64,000 nt of DNA, taken from NCBI GenBank assembly GCA_020629315.1, contig JAHDDO010000004.1, positions 110,383-174,382 on the forward strand, written 5' to 3'. This document shows positions 18,071-28,613 of the stretch, piece after piece (position 1 is the stretch's first letter; each line of letters opens with the position of its first letter). The DNA comes from Saprospiraceae bacterium. Its GTDB lineage: Bacteria; Bacteroidota; Bacteroidia; Chitinophagales; Saprospiraceae. Below the pieces are notes generated by a model. That model was given only the letters and a program-made list of their open reading frames with translations, ran no database searches and was not told where the DNA came from. Made by a program: the position numbers and the translations under genes.

Positions 18071-21000
18071 ATGAGTAGAAACGAATTTTACAAAAACCGA
18101 AAATCGATGAGAAGACCATTACTTACACTATGTAAACGGTTAACCAAGATTCAGATGAGCAGATTTACTCAGATCTGCATTGTGTTATTTTTCATTTCGG
18201 GAACTTCATTGCTTAACGCTCAAGCTACCTTAACAGCTGATTTCAATACAATTTGCGACCTTGATGGTTGTGATTGTGTATATGAGATCACTATTTGTTT
18301 TGATGACGACGACCCAGTATATAATGGTGCGTACGAGTTTGAGATCCCTAGTGTGATTATTCCTAGTACATCCGGCTTGTTTGCCGATCCGTGCTTTGCA
18401 GCTGGGGAATCCTTTTTCCTAGTTAGTGTAAGTGCTGATCCTTTAGACCCTGATGTATATTGTATTACGGGTAACATGCACGCTATGACGGCTGGTACTG
18501 TTGAAATTAACGAGGTCCGTGATACAGATGACAATGTTATTTTCCCAGGACTTACGGAGACTTTTATGGCTCCAGATTGTCCAAGTTATCAAATTATGGG
18601 AGATAATGATATTTGTCAAAGCGAACTTACTGGTCAAGTGTATACCATTGATGGTGTCCTTGCTGCTGGTAATACTGCTGGCTGGAGTGTTTCTGGCGGT
18701 GGAACTATTGTAGGTGCCACTGATGGAAATTCAGTTACAGTTGATTGGACAGCTGCTACACCCGGCACCTATCAATTATCATTTGAGGGTAAAGATGCCT
18801 ATGATAATTGTGATATCACTCATAGTATTGATGTCGAAACGTATATTATTGAAGACCGTTTAGAAATTCAAGGTTCTACCTTAGTGGATTGTGGTTCGAG
18901 ACATTGCTATATATTGGCAGGGATCTCTTTACCTAATGATCCAATGACCTCTATAACTTGGTCTACAACAAATCCTGCGTTGAATGTAACAGATCCTGTT
19001 ATTAATGCGGGTGGTCTTTCGAAAGCAGAAATCTGCGTCGATTTTTTGGCTAATCCTGTGCTAATGCCAATGGAAACATTGACAGCTATGGGAACAACCT
19101 TTGATGGTTGTGATTTTACTGAAACGATCGATATAGTGCTCCAAGCTGATGGAACAGTGTATGATGTGATTTCTTTGGATACAGAATCTCCGGTATGTTA
19201 TGGACAAAGTGTAGAGCTTTGTTTTGATGCAGATCAGGATGATACATTCCCTAGAGATGCCGATGCAACTACACTTATGTGGGGTACCAATGGTGGGACT
19301 TTGACTCCTGTAGCTCCGGCTGCTGGAGAAACTTGTGTTGACTTGGTTGTTCCAGCTGGTGTGGCTGCGCCTAACTCAGTTACTGTTACATTAACAGGTA
19401 ATTACGATGGTGCTGCTTCTGCTTGTGGTTTTGGTGCAGAACTAACGATCGATTTTGTAGACTTAAGTGATGACTTAACATTAGAAGGTGAAGTAAACCC
19501 TACGTGTGAGTCTACACAACGATACGAATTAACAGGTATTGATGCAGCAGATTTAGTATTGCCACTTACATGGAGCTTCCCTGCAGGCATTAGTGCACCT
19601 ACTATGATAAATGCTACCACTTATGATGTAGTCTGGGATGGTGGTTTTGCTGGCAACTTCGTAGAAGTGTCAGGTGTAACAATGGATGGTTGCGAATTTA
19701 GCTTACGAAGTGACATATTCGTTGAAGCGCTTTCAGATGCACCGATTGAAGGTGATACATATGTTTGTGCAGGTGAGACATCTTGTTACACGATTGATAT
19801 TGCGGACCAATTGCCTGCTGGCGCAAACTTAAGTTGGCGTTTATTAGAGCAAGGGGGTGGGGCAAACAATGTGGATACTGACACAGGTGATCCTACTTAC
19901 CCTACAAATACGGCTTTAGTAAGTATTACTGAAATGGGTACTTCTCAAGTAACGGTTTGTTTAGATTTTGATGAGACATTAACAAGTTCTTTTGATCTTG
20001 AGGTATTTGACAATTCAGTACCTGCTATAGCTTGTTTTGGGCCAAATGCTATATTAAGAGATATTCAAGTTGTGGCTGATCCAGTATCAGAGCAAATGGC
20101 TTGTAATAATTCTGTGATCATTTCTTTAAATGGTTTGTGCGAATTAGCTATTTCCCCTGATATGGTACTAGAAGGAAATTATGCTGGCGGTTATGATCAA
20201 TTTACATTGATCATTAAAGATGCTGAAACTGGTGTAATGGTTCCAGATGGAGTACTAGATGCTTCATTTATAGGGACAACCTTAGAAGTAATGGTACGTC
20301 AGGATTGTACACCTAACAGCTGTTGGGGATATATTACCGTAGAAGATAAATCGGTTCCTACACCTCCATGCCCAGAGGATATCAATAATGAAGCTATGTT
20401 AGCTTCTGGCGACTTTACTGTGACAACAGGCGCTGGTGATGGAACTGTGGATATGGCTTCTTTCGATGCCGATGGGTCTATAGTATTAACCAGTTCGAAC
20501 AATGGTACTGAAGACGACGCTCAGGTTTGTTTTATGGTGCCTATGGATGGTAGAGTAAGTTTTGATTGGGATTATGTTTCTGATAATTCTTTCGCTTGTT
20601 GGGATCCATTTGGTTATTCAATTGATGGTGTTGTAACGCAAATATCTGAAGGAAATATTGATTGTGATCCATTTGAAAATGGTGATATTGAGCAAATTGG
20701 AGCAGAGTGTATTGATGTGCTCGCAGGGACTGAATTCTGTCTAATTGCTTCTACTTTTGATGGTATTTTTGGAGCATCAACGACTACTGTTACTAATTTT
20801 CAATTAACAGATTGGATAGACTGTTCAGACCTTAATGATGTGGATCCTTCAGCGCTAGGTTTTGATGATGACGTTGTTATCACAGAAGTTAGTGATTCGG
20901 AATGGACATTAGAGAACTTTGATAATTGTACAGATGCAACATTAACATACATTGATGACGTAGATGATGATGCGCCATTCTGTGACCCAGGTGATCCAGG

Positions 21001-24000
21001 TTCTATTGTTCAAAGAACATGGACTGTTACAGATGCATTCGGTAATTCGGCTTCTTGTACGCAAGAAATATATGTAAAGAGACCATCTGCACTTAACCTA
21101 GTATGGCCTCCAAATTGGGATAGTGCTATCGCCGGCTCTAATGCATCATTAGATGCATGTGGTGATTGGCCAGAAGATGATAATGGAAATCCTCATCCTG
21201 ACTTTACAGGATATCCTGATGGATTATTCTGCATGAATCTTAGCCTAATTGGGTATACAGATTATAAGGAAATTCCTAAGTGTGGAGAAGGTTCTCCAGC
21301 TAGAAAGATATTAAGAAAATGGACAGTTTGGGACCAATGTACTGCCGAAGACTATGAGCATACGCAGATCATTACATTGGCTGATGTTGATCCTCCAGTG
21401 ACGAATGTGATTAGTGATAGATTTGACTATCCTGCTGATCCATACAATTGTAGTGCACAAGTGGATATTGATCCGACTCCAGGAAATGGAGGAATTGGTG
21501 AGCTTCAAGTTTTTGGAGAATGTTCTGAGGTGACTATTAGAGCTTTTTACCTACCACCAGTTGTGGGTACTGCTTTACCTGCACTTGATGTAGACTTTAT
21601 TGAAGTGCCAAGAAACGCTGATGGAACCTTTACGATTCCTGCCGTTGATGGACAGGCAGTTTGGGTACGATATATTATTGAAGATGCTTGTTTCAATGGC
21701 AGTACTATAGCAGGAATGCAATTAGATGATCAAGGTAATCCTGATCCATCTGATCCGAGAGTGGCAGCCTTTGAGATATTCTTCGAAGATGTAACGCCAC
21801 CTACACCTGTATGTGACTTATATACTGTAGTTACATTAGATGATGAAGGTTGTGCTTATGCCCAAGCTTCAAGTATTGATGACAAATCTTGGGATGCATG
21901 TGGTATAGATACTATGTTAATCCGAAGAATGGATACAAACTGTGGAGATTACTCTGATTGGGGTAACTTAGTTAAATTCTGTTGTACAGATTTAGGTGCT
22001 CCAGTGATGGTTGCTCTAGGTGTGTGGGATGAAGAAGGTAACTTCAATGAATGTATGGCTGAGGTTAATGTTAAGGATCCAGATGGTCCTAATTTCAGTT
22101 GTCCAGCAGATCGAGATGTTGATTGTGGTTCATATAACCTAGACAATCTATCAAACTTCGGTTCTCCATCAGGTGATGATAATTGTAACTATGATAGTGA
22201 GCTAGTTAGTGAAGTGGCAGACTTAGATGAATGTGACTTAGGTACTATCACAAGAACATGGAATATATTAAGTAATGGTGAGGCTGTGAGCCAATGTGTT
22301 CAGGTCATTACTGTTGAAAATCAAACGCCATTTAGTGAAAATGCAAACATTAATTGGCCAGGTGATGAAGATGTTTCATGTACTGAAGGTACAAGCCCAG
22401 AAGATACAGGAGTACCAACATATAAAGGTAACTTAGGTTGTTCTGATCCATTCAGTTCATATGATGACCTAGAGTTCCAATATGTTGATGACGCTTGTTT
22501 GAAGATATTGCGAACATGGACTGTGGTAGATTGGTGTAACAATGGTGCTTCATTTACGCACACGCAGGTCATTAAAGTTTTAGACGGAAATGGTCCTAGT
22601 ATCACAAACTGTCAGGATGAAACATATGAAGATGTAGAATTAGATGCTAGTTGTCATTTACAGATAGATGACCTAACGGCTGGTGCTGATGATAACTGTA
22701 CGGATCATTTACTATGGACTGTAAGTATTGATATAGATAATGATGGATCTTATGAAGTTGTAGATGCACCTACTAATGATGCATCAGGACTTTATCCGGT
22801 GGGTACACACTCCATTAAATTTTCAGTTCTAGATGATTGTGAGAATTCTTCTTCTTGTGAGAAGTTAATCACCATTGTTGATGATAAGGAGCCTACACCG
22901 TACTGTTTAGAGGAATTGGTTGTTGTGATCAATCCAGAATCAGAGTGTGCTGAAGTTTGGGCTAGTGATTTTGACAGAGGAAGTTTTGACGGTTGTGACT
23001 TGAATGCACCTGTAACTATGGCTTTCTCTCCAAATCCATCTGATAGATCTATGGATGTATGCTGTGGAGAACTTGAAAATGGTGTAGTTGATACATTCAG
23101 TGTTCAAGTATATGCTATCGATGCTGAAGGAAACTCTGAGTTTTGTACAGCAAGTTTAATCGTTCAAGATAATTCTAACGTTTGCGAAGACGCAGAAGTT
23201 AATCTATCAAGAATTGCAGGTGAGATTTACAATGAGCAAGATGTAGATCTTGAAAATGTAGAAGTTCATATAGAAGCTACATTACCAGAATTCCCTTACT
23301 CAATGATTACAAACGATGGTTCATATGCCTTTGAGCAATTGTTGAATCAGGAAGACTACATGGTTTATCCTAAGAAAGATGATAACTATCTAAATGGTGT
23401 CTCGACACTGGATATTGTTATTATCCAAAGACACATTTTGGGTCTTGAAGACTTGGATTCTCCGTATAGAGTTATAGCAGCAGATGCAGATAATTCAGAA
23501 ACAATAACTGCATTTGACTTAGTAGAGCTTAGAAAACTGGTATTAGGCATTTATGAAGAACTGCCATCTAATGAGTCTTGGAGATTCGTTAGAGAGGATT
23601 TTGCCTTCACAAATCCTGCACAGCCATGGCCATTTGATGAGGAGATTTCAATTAGTCAATTATCACAAGATGAAAATCAAAATGATTTCATCGCAGTGAA
23701 AATAGGTGATGTGAATTTCTCTGCTATCATGGATGTCGATGGAGAAGAAGCAGATACAAGATCGGCAGGTACTATACATCTAGATATAGAAGATGCTAGC
23801 TATACTGCTGGAGAAAAGATTTATATAGCTATGAATGTAGCGGAGGCAACGGACATGATTGGATTCCAATCAACAGTCCAATTCGATGCTTCAAGTTTAC
23901 GATTCAGAAGCGCAAGTTCAGACGTGATAAATATCATGAATGCAAACATTAATCGACTTCGATCAGAAGAAGGATTAATCAGCTTAAGTTGGAATGATAG

Positions 24001-24445
24001 TCAAAATATCAGTTTCGCAGAAGGCGATGCATTGATTACTCTAGAATTTGAAACAATAGGCACCGGAAACACATTTGAATCCATTCAATTTTCTGATGCA
24101 TTGCTTTCCACGGAAGCATATGTAGAAGAGAATGGCCACATTGACATCCTACATATGGATCTTAATGAAGGTAACACTGGATCTAGTTTCGCACTTTACC
24201 AAAACAAGCCTAACCCGTTTAACAATAATACAATCATCGGTTTCAACCTTGAAATGGATGAGCTAGTAACATTGAGGGTTATGGATGTTAATGGTAAGCT
24301 TGTTCATAAGGAAAACGCTCATTATAAGAGAGGATATAATGAGATCCTATTGAACACAGAAACAATAAATGGCTCGGGTGTACTCTATTATCAGATTGAT
24401 ACCAAAACTAATAGTGCGATCAGAAAAATGATCTTAATTAAATAA
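18071..24445 (+). CDS. Giant secreted multidomain protein: PKD/HYR-like modules, dockerin, cohesin-like domain, T9SS signal
   Basis: About 2124 aa from the ATG at 18071; in-frame alternatives are TTG 18038, ATG 18107 and ATG 18155. All lead into the signal peptide MSRFTQICIVLFFISGTSLL before NAQ. Residues ~30-675 are PKD/immunoglobulin-like modules with paired Cys. Near 677 comes a module CNNSVIISLNGLC ... SCWGYITVEDK, then a lectin-like insert and several HYR-like repeats (RTWTVTDAFGNSASC, LRTWTVVDWCNNG). Residues ~1715-1775 form a SpaA/CNA-B-like fold, ~1775-1834 a type I dockerin with a canonical calcium loop DADNSETITAFD, ~1897-2027 a cohesin-like beta domain, and ~2040-2124 a T9SS type A signal (LYQNKPNPFNNNT ... 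RKMILIK). Secreted; role inferred as surface scaffold. It is followed 20 bases later by a paralogue. Confidence 0.82.
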   Translation: MSRNEFYKNRKSMRRPLLTLCKRLTKIQMSRFTQICIVLFFISGTSLLNAQATLTADFNTICDLDGCDCVYEITICFDDDDPVYNGAYEFEIPSVIIPSTSGLFADPCFAAGESFFLVSVSADPLDPDVYCITGNMHAMTAGTVEINEVRDTDDNVIFPGLTETFMAPDCPSYQIMGDNDICQSELTGQVYTIDGVLAAGNTAGWSVSGGGTIVGATDGNSVTVDWTAATPGTYQLSFEGKDAYDNCDITHSIDVETYIIEDRLEIQGSTLVDCGSRHCYILAGISLPNDPMTSITWSTTNPALNVTDPVINAGGLSKAEICVDFLANPVLMPMETLTAMGTTFDGCDFTETIDIVLQADGTVYDVISLDTESPVCYGQSVELCFDADQDDTFPRDADATTLMWGTNGGTLTPVAPAAGETCVDLVVPAGVAAPNSVTVTLTGNYDGAASACGFGAELTIDFVDLSDDLTLEGEVNPTCESTQRYELTGIDAADLVLPLTWSFPAGISAPTMINATTYDVVWDGGFAGNFVEVSGVTMDGCEFSLRSDIFVEALSDAPIEGDTYVCAGETSCYTIDIADQLPAGANLSWRLLEQGGGANNVDTDTGDPTYPTNTALVSITEMGTSQVTVCLDFDETLTSSFDLEVFDNSVPAIACFGPNAILRDIQVVADPVSEQMACNNSVIISLNGLCELAISPDMVLEGNYAGGYDQFTLIIKDAETGVMVPDGVLDASFIGTTLEVMVRQDCTPNSCWGYITVEDKSVPTPPCPEDINNEAMLASGDFTVTTGAGDGTVDMASFDADGSIVLTSSNNGTEDDAQVCFMVPMDGRVSFDWDYVSDNSFACWDPFGYSIDGVVTQISEGNIDCDPFENGDIEQIGAECIDVLAGTEFCLIASTFDGIFGASTTTVTNFQLTDWIDCSDLNDVDPSALGFDDDVVITEVSDSEWTLENFDNCTDATLTYIDDVDDDAPFCDPGDPGSIVQRTWTVTDAFGNSASCTQEIYVKRPSALNLVWPPNWDSAIAGSNASLDACGDWPEDDNGNPHPDFTGYPDGLFCMNLSLIGYTDYKEIPKCGEGSPARKILRKWTVWDQCTAEDYEHTQIITLADVDPPVTNVISDRFDYPADPYNCSAQVDIDPTPGNGGIGELQVFGECSEVTIRAFYLPPVVGTALPALDVDFIEVPRNADGTFTIPAVDGQAVWVRYIIEDACFNGSTIAGMQLDDQGNPDPSDPRVAAFEIFFEDVTPPTPVCDLYTVVTLDDEGCAYAQASSIDDKSWDACGIDTMLIRRMDTNCGDYSDWGNLVKFCCTDLGAPVMVALGVWDEEGNFNECMAEVNVKDPDGPNFSCPADRDVDCGSYNLDNLSNFGSPSGDDNCNYDSELVSEVADLDECDLGTITRTWNILSNGEAVSQCVQVITVENQTPFSENANINWPGDEDVSCTEGTSPEDTGVPTYKGNLGCSDPFSSYDDLEFQYVDDACLKILRTWTVVDWCNNGASFTHTQVIKVLDGNGPSITNCQDETYEDVELDASCHLQIDDLTAGADDNCTDHLLWTVSIDIDNDGSYEVVDAPTNDASGLYPVGTHSIKFSVLDDCENSSSCEKLITIVDDKEPTPYCLEELVVVINPESECAEVWASDFDRGSFDGCDLNAPVTMAFSPNPSDRSMDVCCGELENGVVDTFSVQVYAIDAEGNSEFCTASLIVQDNSNVCEDAEVNLSRIAGEIYNEQDVDLENVEVHIEATLPEFPYSMITNDGSYAFEQLLNQEDYMVYPKKDDNYLNGVSTLDIVIIQRHILGLEDLDSPYRVIAADADNSETITAFDLVELRKLVLGIYEELPSNESWRFVREDFAFTNPAQPWPFDEEISISQLSQDENQNDFIAVKIGDVNFSAIMDVDGEEADTRSAGTIHLDIEDASYTAGEKIYIAMNVAEATDMIGFQSTVQFDASSLRFRSASSDVINIMNANINRLRSEEGLISLSWNDSQNISFAEGDALITLEFETIGTGNTFESIQFSDALLSTEAYVEENGHIDILHMDLNEGNTGSSFALYQNKPNPFNNNTIIGFNLEMDELVTLRVMDVNGKLVHKENAHYKRGYNEILLNTETINGSGVLYYQIDTKTNSAIRKMILIK

Positions 24446-24465
24446 TTAAATCATTGACTGACAAC

Positions 24466-27400
24466 ATGAGTATAAACATGAATATCACGATTTTAAAAAA
24501 GATGAAAATGAGAAATTTCTTAAGATCAATTAATAAAACCAAAGCGATCGCACAGCTTACTATGGGTCTAATGACTATGATGATCTCAGTCATTAGCTTT
24601 GCCCAGCCAGCCAGTTGCGATGAGGCTTACATTGCCTGCAACGATGGTGTACAAATCTCATTGAATGAGGATTGTCTAGTTGTCGTAGGTTATGACATGA
24701 TCGTAGAAGATCCATATCCAGGCACCTATGATGATGACGATGATGTAGGTACGCCAGAGGTTCCGTCTTATGCAGTAGAACTATTGGATGAGGACGAAAA
24801 CCCTTTGTTAGATAGCAATGGAGATCCTTTGACAGAGCTTGATGCTTCTTTTGAAGGTCAAACGATTAAAGTAAAAGTTACGTATTTACCTTGTGACATT
24901 AGTTGCTGGGGTAGAGCTACTATTGAGGATAAATTCCCACCACAGATTGTTACCTGTGCTGATATAACAGTATCATGTGATGTTGAGGTGGATACTTTAT
25001 CATTAAAGAATAATCCTTTATATAGTGCATTCTACAGACCAGAAGTTAATGAAAACTGTGGTGGTGAATTATATGAGCATGTTGACTTCCCAAGCGCTGT
25101 GCTTTGTGAGGATGGATTTGCTCAGATTTATACAAGAGTATGGGAGATCTCTGACATGTTTGGTAATACAGCCGGATGTGTGCAAAAGATCTTTATCGAA
25201 AGAGGTGATGTCGATGACATTATGTTCCCAGATGATTACATTGTAGACGTTGATGTAGATACACCTTGTAGTGCATTTAATAAAGACAATCTTACTCCTG
25301 ATGTGACAGGTGAGCCTTCACATTTTACATGTCCAAACCTGGATTTCTTTTATACAGATACAGAGTTTGATATGTGTGGAGCAAGTGTAAAGTGCTTACG
25401 AACGTGGTTTGCAATTGACTGGTGTACTGGAGAAACAAGAGAAGAGGGACAAAACATAGAAGTCATTGATGATGTAGCTCCGGTAGTTTCTTGTCCGGTA
25501 GACTATTTAGGTGTTCTACCTTTAGCAGTTGAAATGGATGGAGGTACTTGTACCAGTGATATCGTTTTAGATCCATTTGGTAATCTATCTCCAAATAATG
25601 GAACAGAATTCAACTTCTTGTTTGAATGTTCAGAATATATCTTCAGAATCGAATACAAATTTGCGGATGATGAAGGTCTACCAGATCCTGATGAAGATTT
25701 TACTTCTGATGGTGTAATTGAAAATGCTGATGGGACATATACTATTCAAGATGTACCCGCACCAAGAATTTGGATCAGATATTTCATTGAAGATGTTTGC
25801 GGTAATTCAGTACAGCAAGTAACAGATGGTGATGCATCATGTGCATTTGAGATTGATCTTGATTTCGATGAAGATCCTCAAGCTATTTGTGAAGCTTTTA
25901 CAGATATTGAGTTAGGAGCTGATCAAACAGCAACAATGACAGGTGAGATCCAATTGGATGACAACAGCTTTGATCCATGTGGAAGTATAGCTAGCTATAT
26001 GATAAAGAGAGTAGATGATCACTGTGATGGTTTTGCTACAGACTTAGAATATGGTGATTTTATTACCTTCTGTTGTGAGGACTTAGGAAAGACAGACATC
26101 GCTGTTATGCTAAAAGTTACAGATGATGATGGTAATATTGACGAGTGCACAGGATACGTTAATGTAAATGGTAATGTACCTGTTACAGTAACTTGTCCAC
26201 CGAATACGCCAGTAAACCTCGATTGTGGTGAAGATCCAGAAGATCAAAACTATCCTGCGGTTTCGGTAAGTTCTGATTGTGATGTAACAACAACTCAGTC
26301 GGTTAACTTCTCAGGAACATTAGATTGTGGTGTAGGTACCATTACACGAACGGTAACAGTACGAGATGCTGGTGGTTCTACGATAGAAACTTGCCAAACT
26401 ACGATCAATATTGAAAACAATGACCCGTTTAGCCAAGCGGATATTGATTGTCCAGATGATGTAGTAGTTGATGGTTGTGGTTCTTCTACAGATCCAGATC
26501 TAATTGGCGGAAAGCCAACACTTTCCAATAATTCAAGTTGCTCAGATCTTATATTATCTCATGAGGATTATCCTGCTGAAGATGGATATGTAAGTCCACA
26601 TTGTTACTCTTTCAAGAGAGTTTGGACGGTCATAGACTGGTGCAGATACGATGTTGACAATCCGGATGAAGGTGTATTCTATTGTGAGCAATACATCCAC
26701 GTAAATAGTGCGTCTGGTCCTGTATTCACTTCTGATTGTGATGATCTAAATGTAGATGCTGGATTTGATTGCGAAGAAGAAGTTAGTTTGATTGCAGTTG
26801 CCATTGACTCTGATGGTTGTACGCCTAGTAGCGACATTGAATATAGCTGGATGATTGATGCTAATAGTAATGGTACTTATGAATTCAGTGGCTCAGGTAA
26901 TGATGCGTCAGGTACATATCCTGTAGGAACACATAAGGTTAAGTTTACAGCAACAGATGCGTGTGGTAATAGTGAAATGTGCATGTACACATTTACCATT
27001 ACAGGTTCCAATGGACCTACACCAATATGTAGAGCACATTTGATCATAGGAATAGATAACGATGGTACTGCTGAAATTTGGGCTTCAGACTTTGATATTA
27101 AGAGTGAGGCTGGATGTGGAGCAGATGAAGATCTTACATTTTCATTTACTTCAGATGGAAATACGCCTGCATTAGAATACGATTGTGAGGATATTGTCAA
27201 TGGTATCGGACAAGTATTCGAATTACAGATGTATGTTATAGATGCAGATGGTCAATTCGAATTCTGTGAGGTTACCTTAGAAATTCAAGATAATAAAGAT
27301 GTGTGTCCTGATGCAGATGATAATGCACGTATTCAGGGTAAAATTTACAATGAAGACTACGATGGTTTAGGCTCTTTTGACGTAAATCTACACGAATCGC

Positions 27401-28551
27401 AAAATGCATTCTCTGACAGTGAAATCACAAATGATGAAGGTGATTATAGCTTTGAATCAGTAGCATTTTATGATGCATATGAAGTAGATCCAGTAAATGA
27501 CCAACATCCTTTAAATGGGGTTACTACTTTGGATATCGTAATTATTCAGCAACACATTTTAGGACTTGCAGACTTAAATAGTCCATATAAAATTATTGCG
27601 GCTGACGTAAATAATTCTGATGATGTGACAGCGATGGACCTTTTGGAAATTAGAAAGATGATTTTAGGTCTTATCACTGAATTCCCTAATAATGAATCAT
27701 GGTCTTTTGTTAATGCAAACCATGTATTCCTTGATCCAGCAAACCCTTGGGATTACCCAAGAACCTTTACTATTCCTAGCATGTATGTAGATATCACGAA
27801 TGCAGAGTTTGTAGGAGTAAAAACAGGTGATGTTAATGGATCAGTTATGGAAAGCTTTGGTGAGGAAGCTGATACTAGAAATAGAGAAGCCTTCACTTTG
27901 ATGGCACAGAATCGATCCTTTAAAGCAGGTGATAGAGTAGAAGTAGCTATAATGGCTTCTGAAGCAATACAATCACTTGGTTTACAAGTTGCCTTTGATG
28001 TAAATAGCAGTATTCAAGACCTTACTATTACAAATGGATTGATCAGTTTGCATGATTCTAATATTGCAACAAGCGCTAATGAAATCAGATTAAGTGTTGA
28101 CCAAGTCAATGGCGTGAATGCAAATGAAGGAGAAGTGTTATTTACACTTGCCTTTACTGCCATGACTGAAGGTACTGTAGAAGATGTTTTAGAAATAAAT
28201 GATAATCTAGCAGCAGAAATATATACTAAGGATCTAGAAAGCATGGATCTAAATATCACTTTTGCTGATGATCAAGCAGGTGTGGTAAAGGCATTTGAAA
28301 TTTATCAAAATGAGCCGAACCCATTTGCAAACACCTCTACTTTACCATTCTATACACCTGAAGCAAGTAGTGTACAATTAAGTATCTACGATGCAGATGG
28401 AAGACTTGTCTATAGCGACAATCAACAATTTGCTAAAGGATTTAACTCCTTTACTGTAAACGCAGCTGATATTGACAAATATGGTGTTCTTATCTACCGA
28501 TTAGAGTCTGAAAACTTTAGTGGTATGAAAAAGATGATCATTACCAAATAG
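24466..28551 (+). CDS. Secreted multidomain paralogue: HYR-like modules, dockerin, cohesin-like domain, T9SS signal
   Basis: 1361 aa from the ATG at 24466 (a TTG four codons earlier and ATG 24478 are alternatives), with a long signal region ending ISVISFAQ. It is collinear with residues ~677-2124 of the upstream protein: CNDGVQISLNEDCL ... SCWGRATIEDK, HYR-like repeats (TRVWEISDMFGNTAGC, KRVWTVIDWCRY), a SpaA/CNA-B-like module (ARIQGKIYNEDYDG), a dockerin at ~1017-1076 (ADVNNSDDVTAMDLLEIRKM), a cohesin-like domain at ~1142-1275 and a T9SS type A signal (IYQNEPNPFANTS ... MKKMIITK). It lacks the upstream protein's ~650-residue N-terminal region. Same operon as the gene before it, ending at a strong terminator. 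Confidence 0.83.
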   Translation: MSINMNITILKKMKMRNFLRSINKTKAIAQLTMGLMTMMISVISFAQPASCDEAYIACNDGVQISLNEDCLVVVGYDMIVEDPYPGTYDDDDDVGTPEVPSYAVELLDEDENPLLDSNGDPLTELDASFEGQTIKVKVTYLPCDISCWGRATIEDKFPPQIVTCADITVSCDVEVDTLSLKNNPLYSAFYRPEVNENCGGELYEHVDFPSAVLCEDGFAQIYTRVWEISDMFGNTAGCVQKIFIERGDVDDIMFPDDYIVDVDVDTPCSAFNKDNLTPDVTGEPSHFTCPNLDFFYTDTEFDMCGASVKCLRTWFAIDWCTGETREEGQNIEVIDDVAPVVSCPVDYLGVLPLAVEMDGGTCTSDIVLDPFGNLSPNNGTEFNFLFECSEYIFRIEYKFADDEGLPDPDEDFTSDGVIENADGTYTIQDVPAPRIWIRYFIEDVCGNSVQQVTDGDASCAFEIDLDFDEDPQAICEAFTDIELGADQTATMTGEIQLDDNSFDPCGSIASYMIKRVDDHCDGFATDLEYGDFITFCCEDLGKTDIAVMLKVTDDDGNIDECTGYVNVNGNVPVTVTCPPNTPVNLDCGEDPEDQNYPAVSVSSDCDVTTTQSVNFSGTLDCGVGTITRTVTVRDAGGSTIETCQTTINIENNDPFSQADIDCPDDVVVDGCGSSTDPDLIGGKPTLSNNSSCSDLILSHEDYPAEDGYVSPHCYSFKRVWTVIDWCRYDVDNPDEGVFYCEQYIHVNSASGPVFTSDCDDLNVDAGFDCEEEVSLIAVAIDSDGCTPSSDIEYSWMIDANSNGTYEFSGSGNDASGTYPVGTHKVKFTATDACGNSEMCMYTFTITGSNGPTPICRAHLIIGIDNDGTAEIWASDFDIKSEAGCGADEDLTFSFTSDGNTPALEYDCEDIVNGIGQVFELQMYVIDADGQFEFCEVTLEIQDNKDVCPDADDNARIQGKIYNEDYDGLGSFDVNLHESQNAFSDSEITNDEGDYSFESVAFYDAYEVDPVNDQHPLNGVTTLDIVIIQQHILGLADLNSPYKIIAADVNNSDDVTAMDLLEIRKMILGLITEFPNNESWSFVNANHVFLDPANPWDYPRTFTIPSMYVDITNAEFVGVKTGDVNGSVMESFGEEADTRNREAFTLMAQNRSFKAGDRVEVAIMASEAIQSLGLQVAFDVNSSIQDLTITNGLISLHDSNIATSANEIRLSVDQVNGVNANEGEVLFTLAFTAMTEGTVEDVLEINDNLAAEIYTKDLESMDLNITFADDQAGVVKAFEIYQNEPNPFANTSTLPFYTPEASSVQLSIYDADGRLVYSDNQQFAKGFNSFTVNAADIDKYGVLIYRLESENFSGMKKMIITK

Positions 28552-28571
28552 TGTAAACAATGGTTTATATT

Positions 28572-28606
28572 ACGCCGGTTAACCTTGTTGACCGGCGTTT
28601 TTTATT
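28572..28606 (+). terminator. Rho-independent terminator of the dockerin/cohesin operon
   Basis: A 12-bp stem ACGCCGGTTAAC (28572-28583) pairs with GTTGACCGGCGT (28587-28598), one G-U, over a ctt loop, followed by TTTTTTATTTT. It lies 20 bases after the stop of the 1361-aa gene and just before the phosphodiesterase start at 28614, so it ends the operon and insulates the next gene. Confidence 0.92.
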
Positions 28607-28613
28607 TTAGGAT

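Noticed and set aside
26877-27200. Minus-strand ORF of 107 aa inside the 1361-aa gene
   Set aside because: Shadow frame of a well supported coding region; no signal, family or start context.
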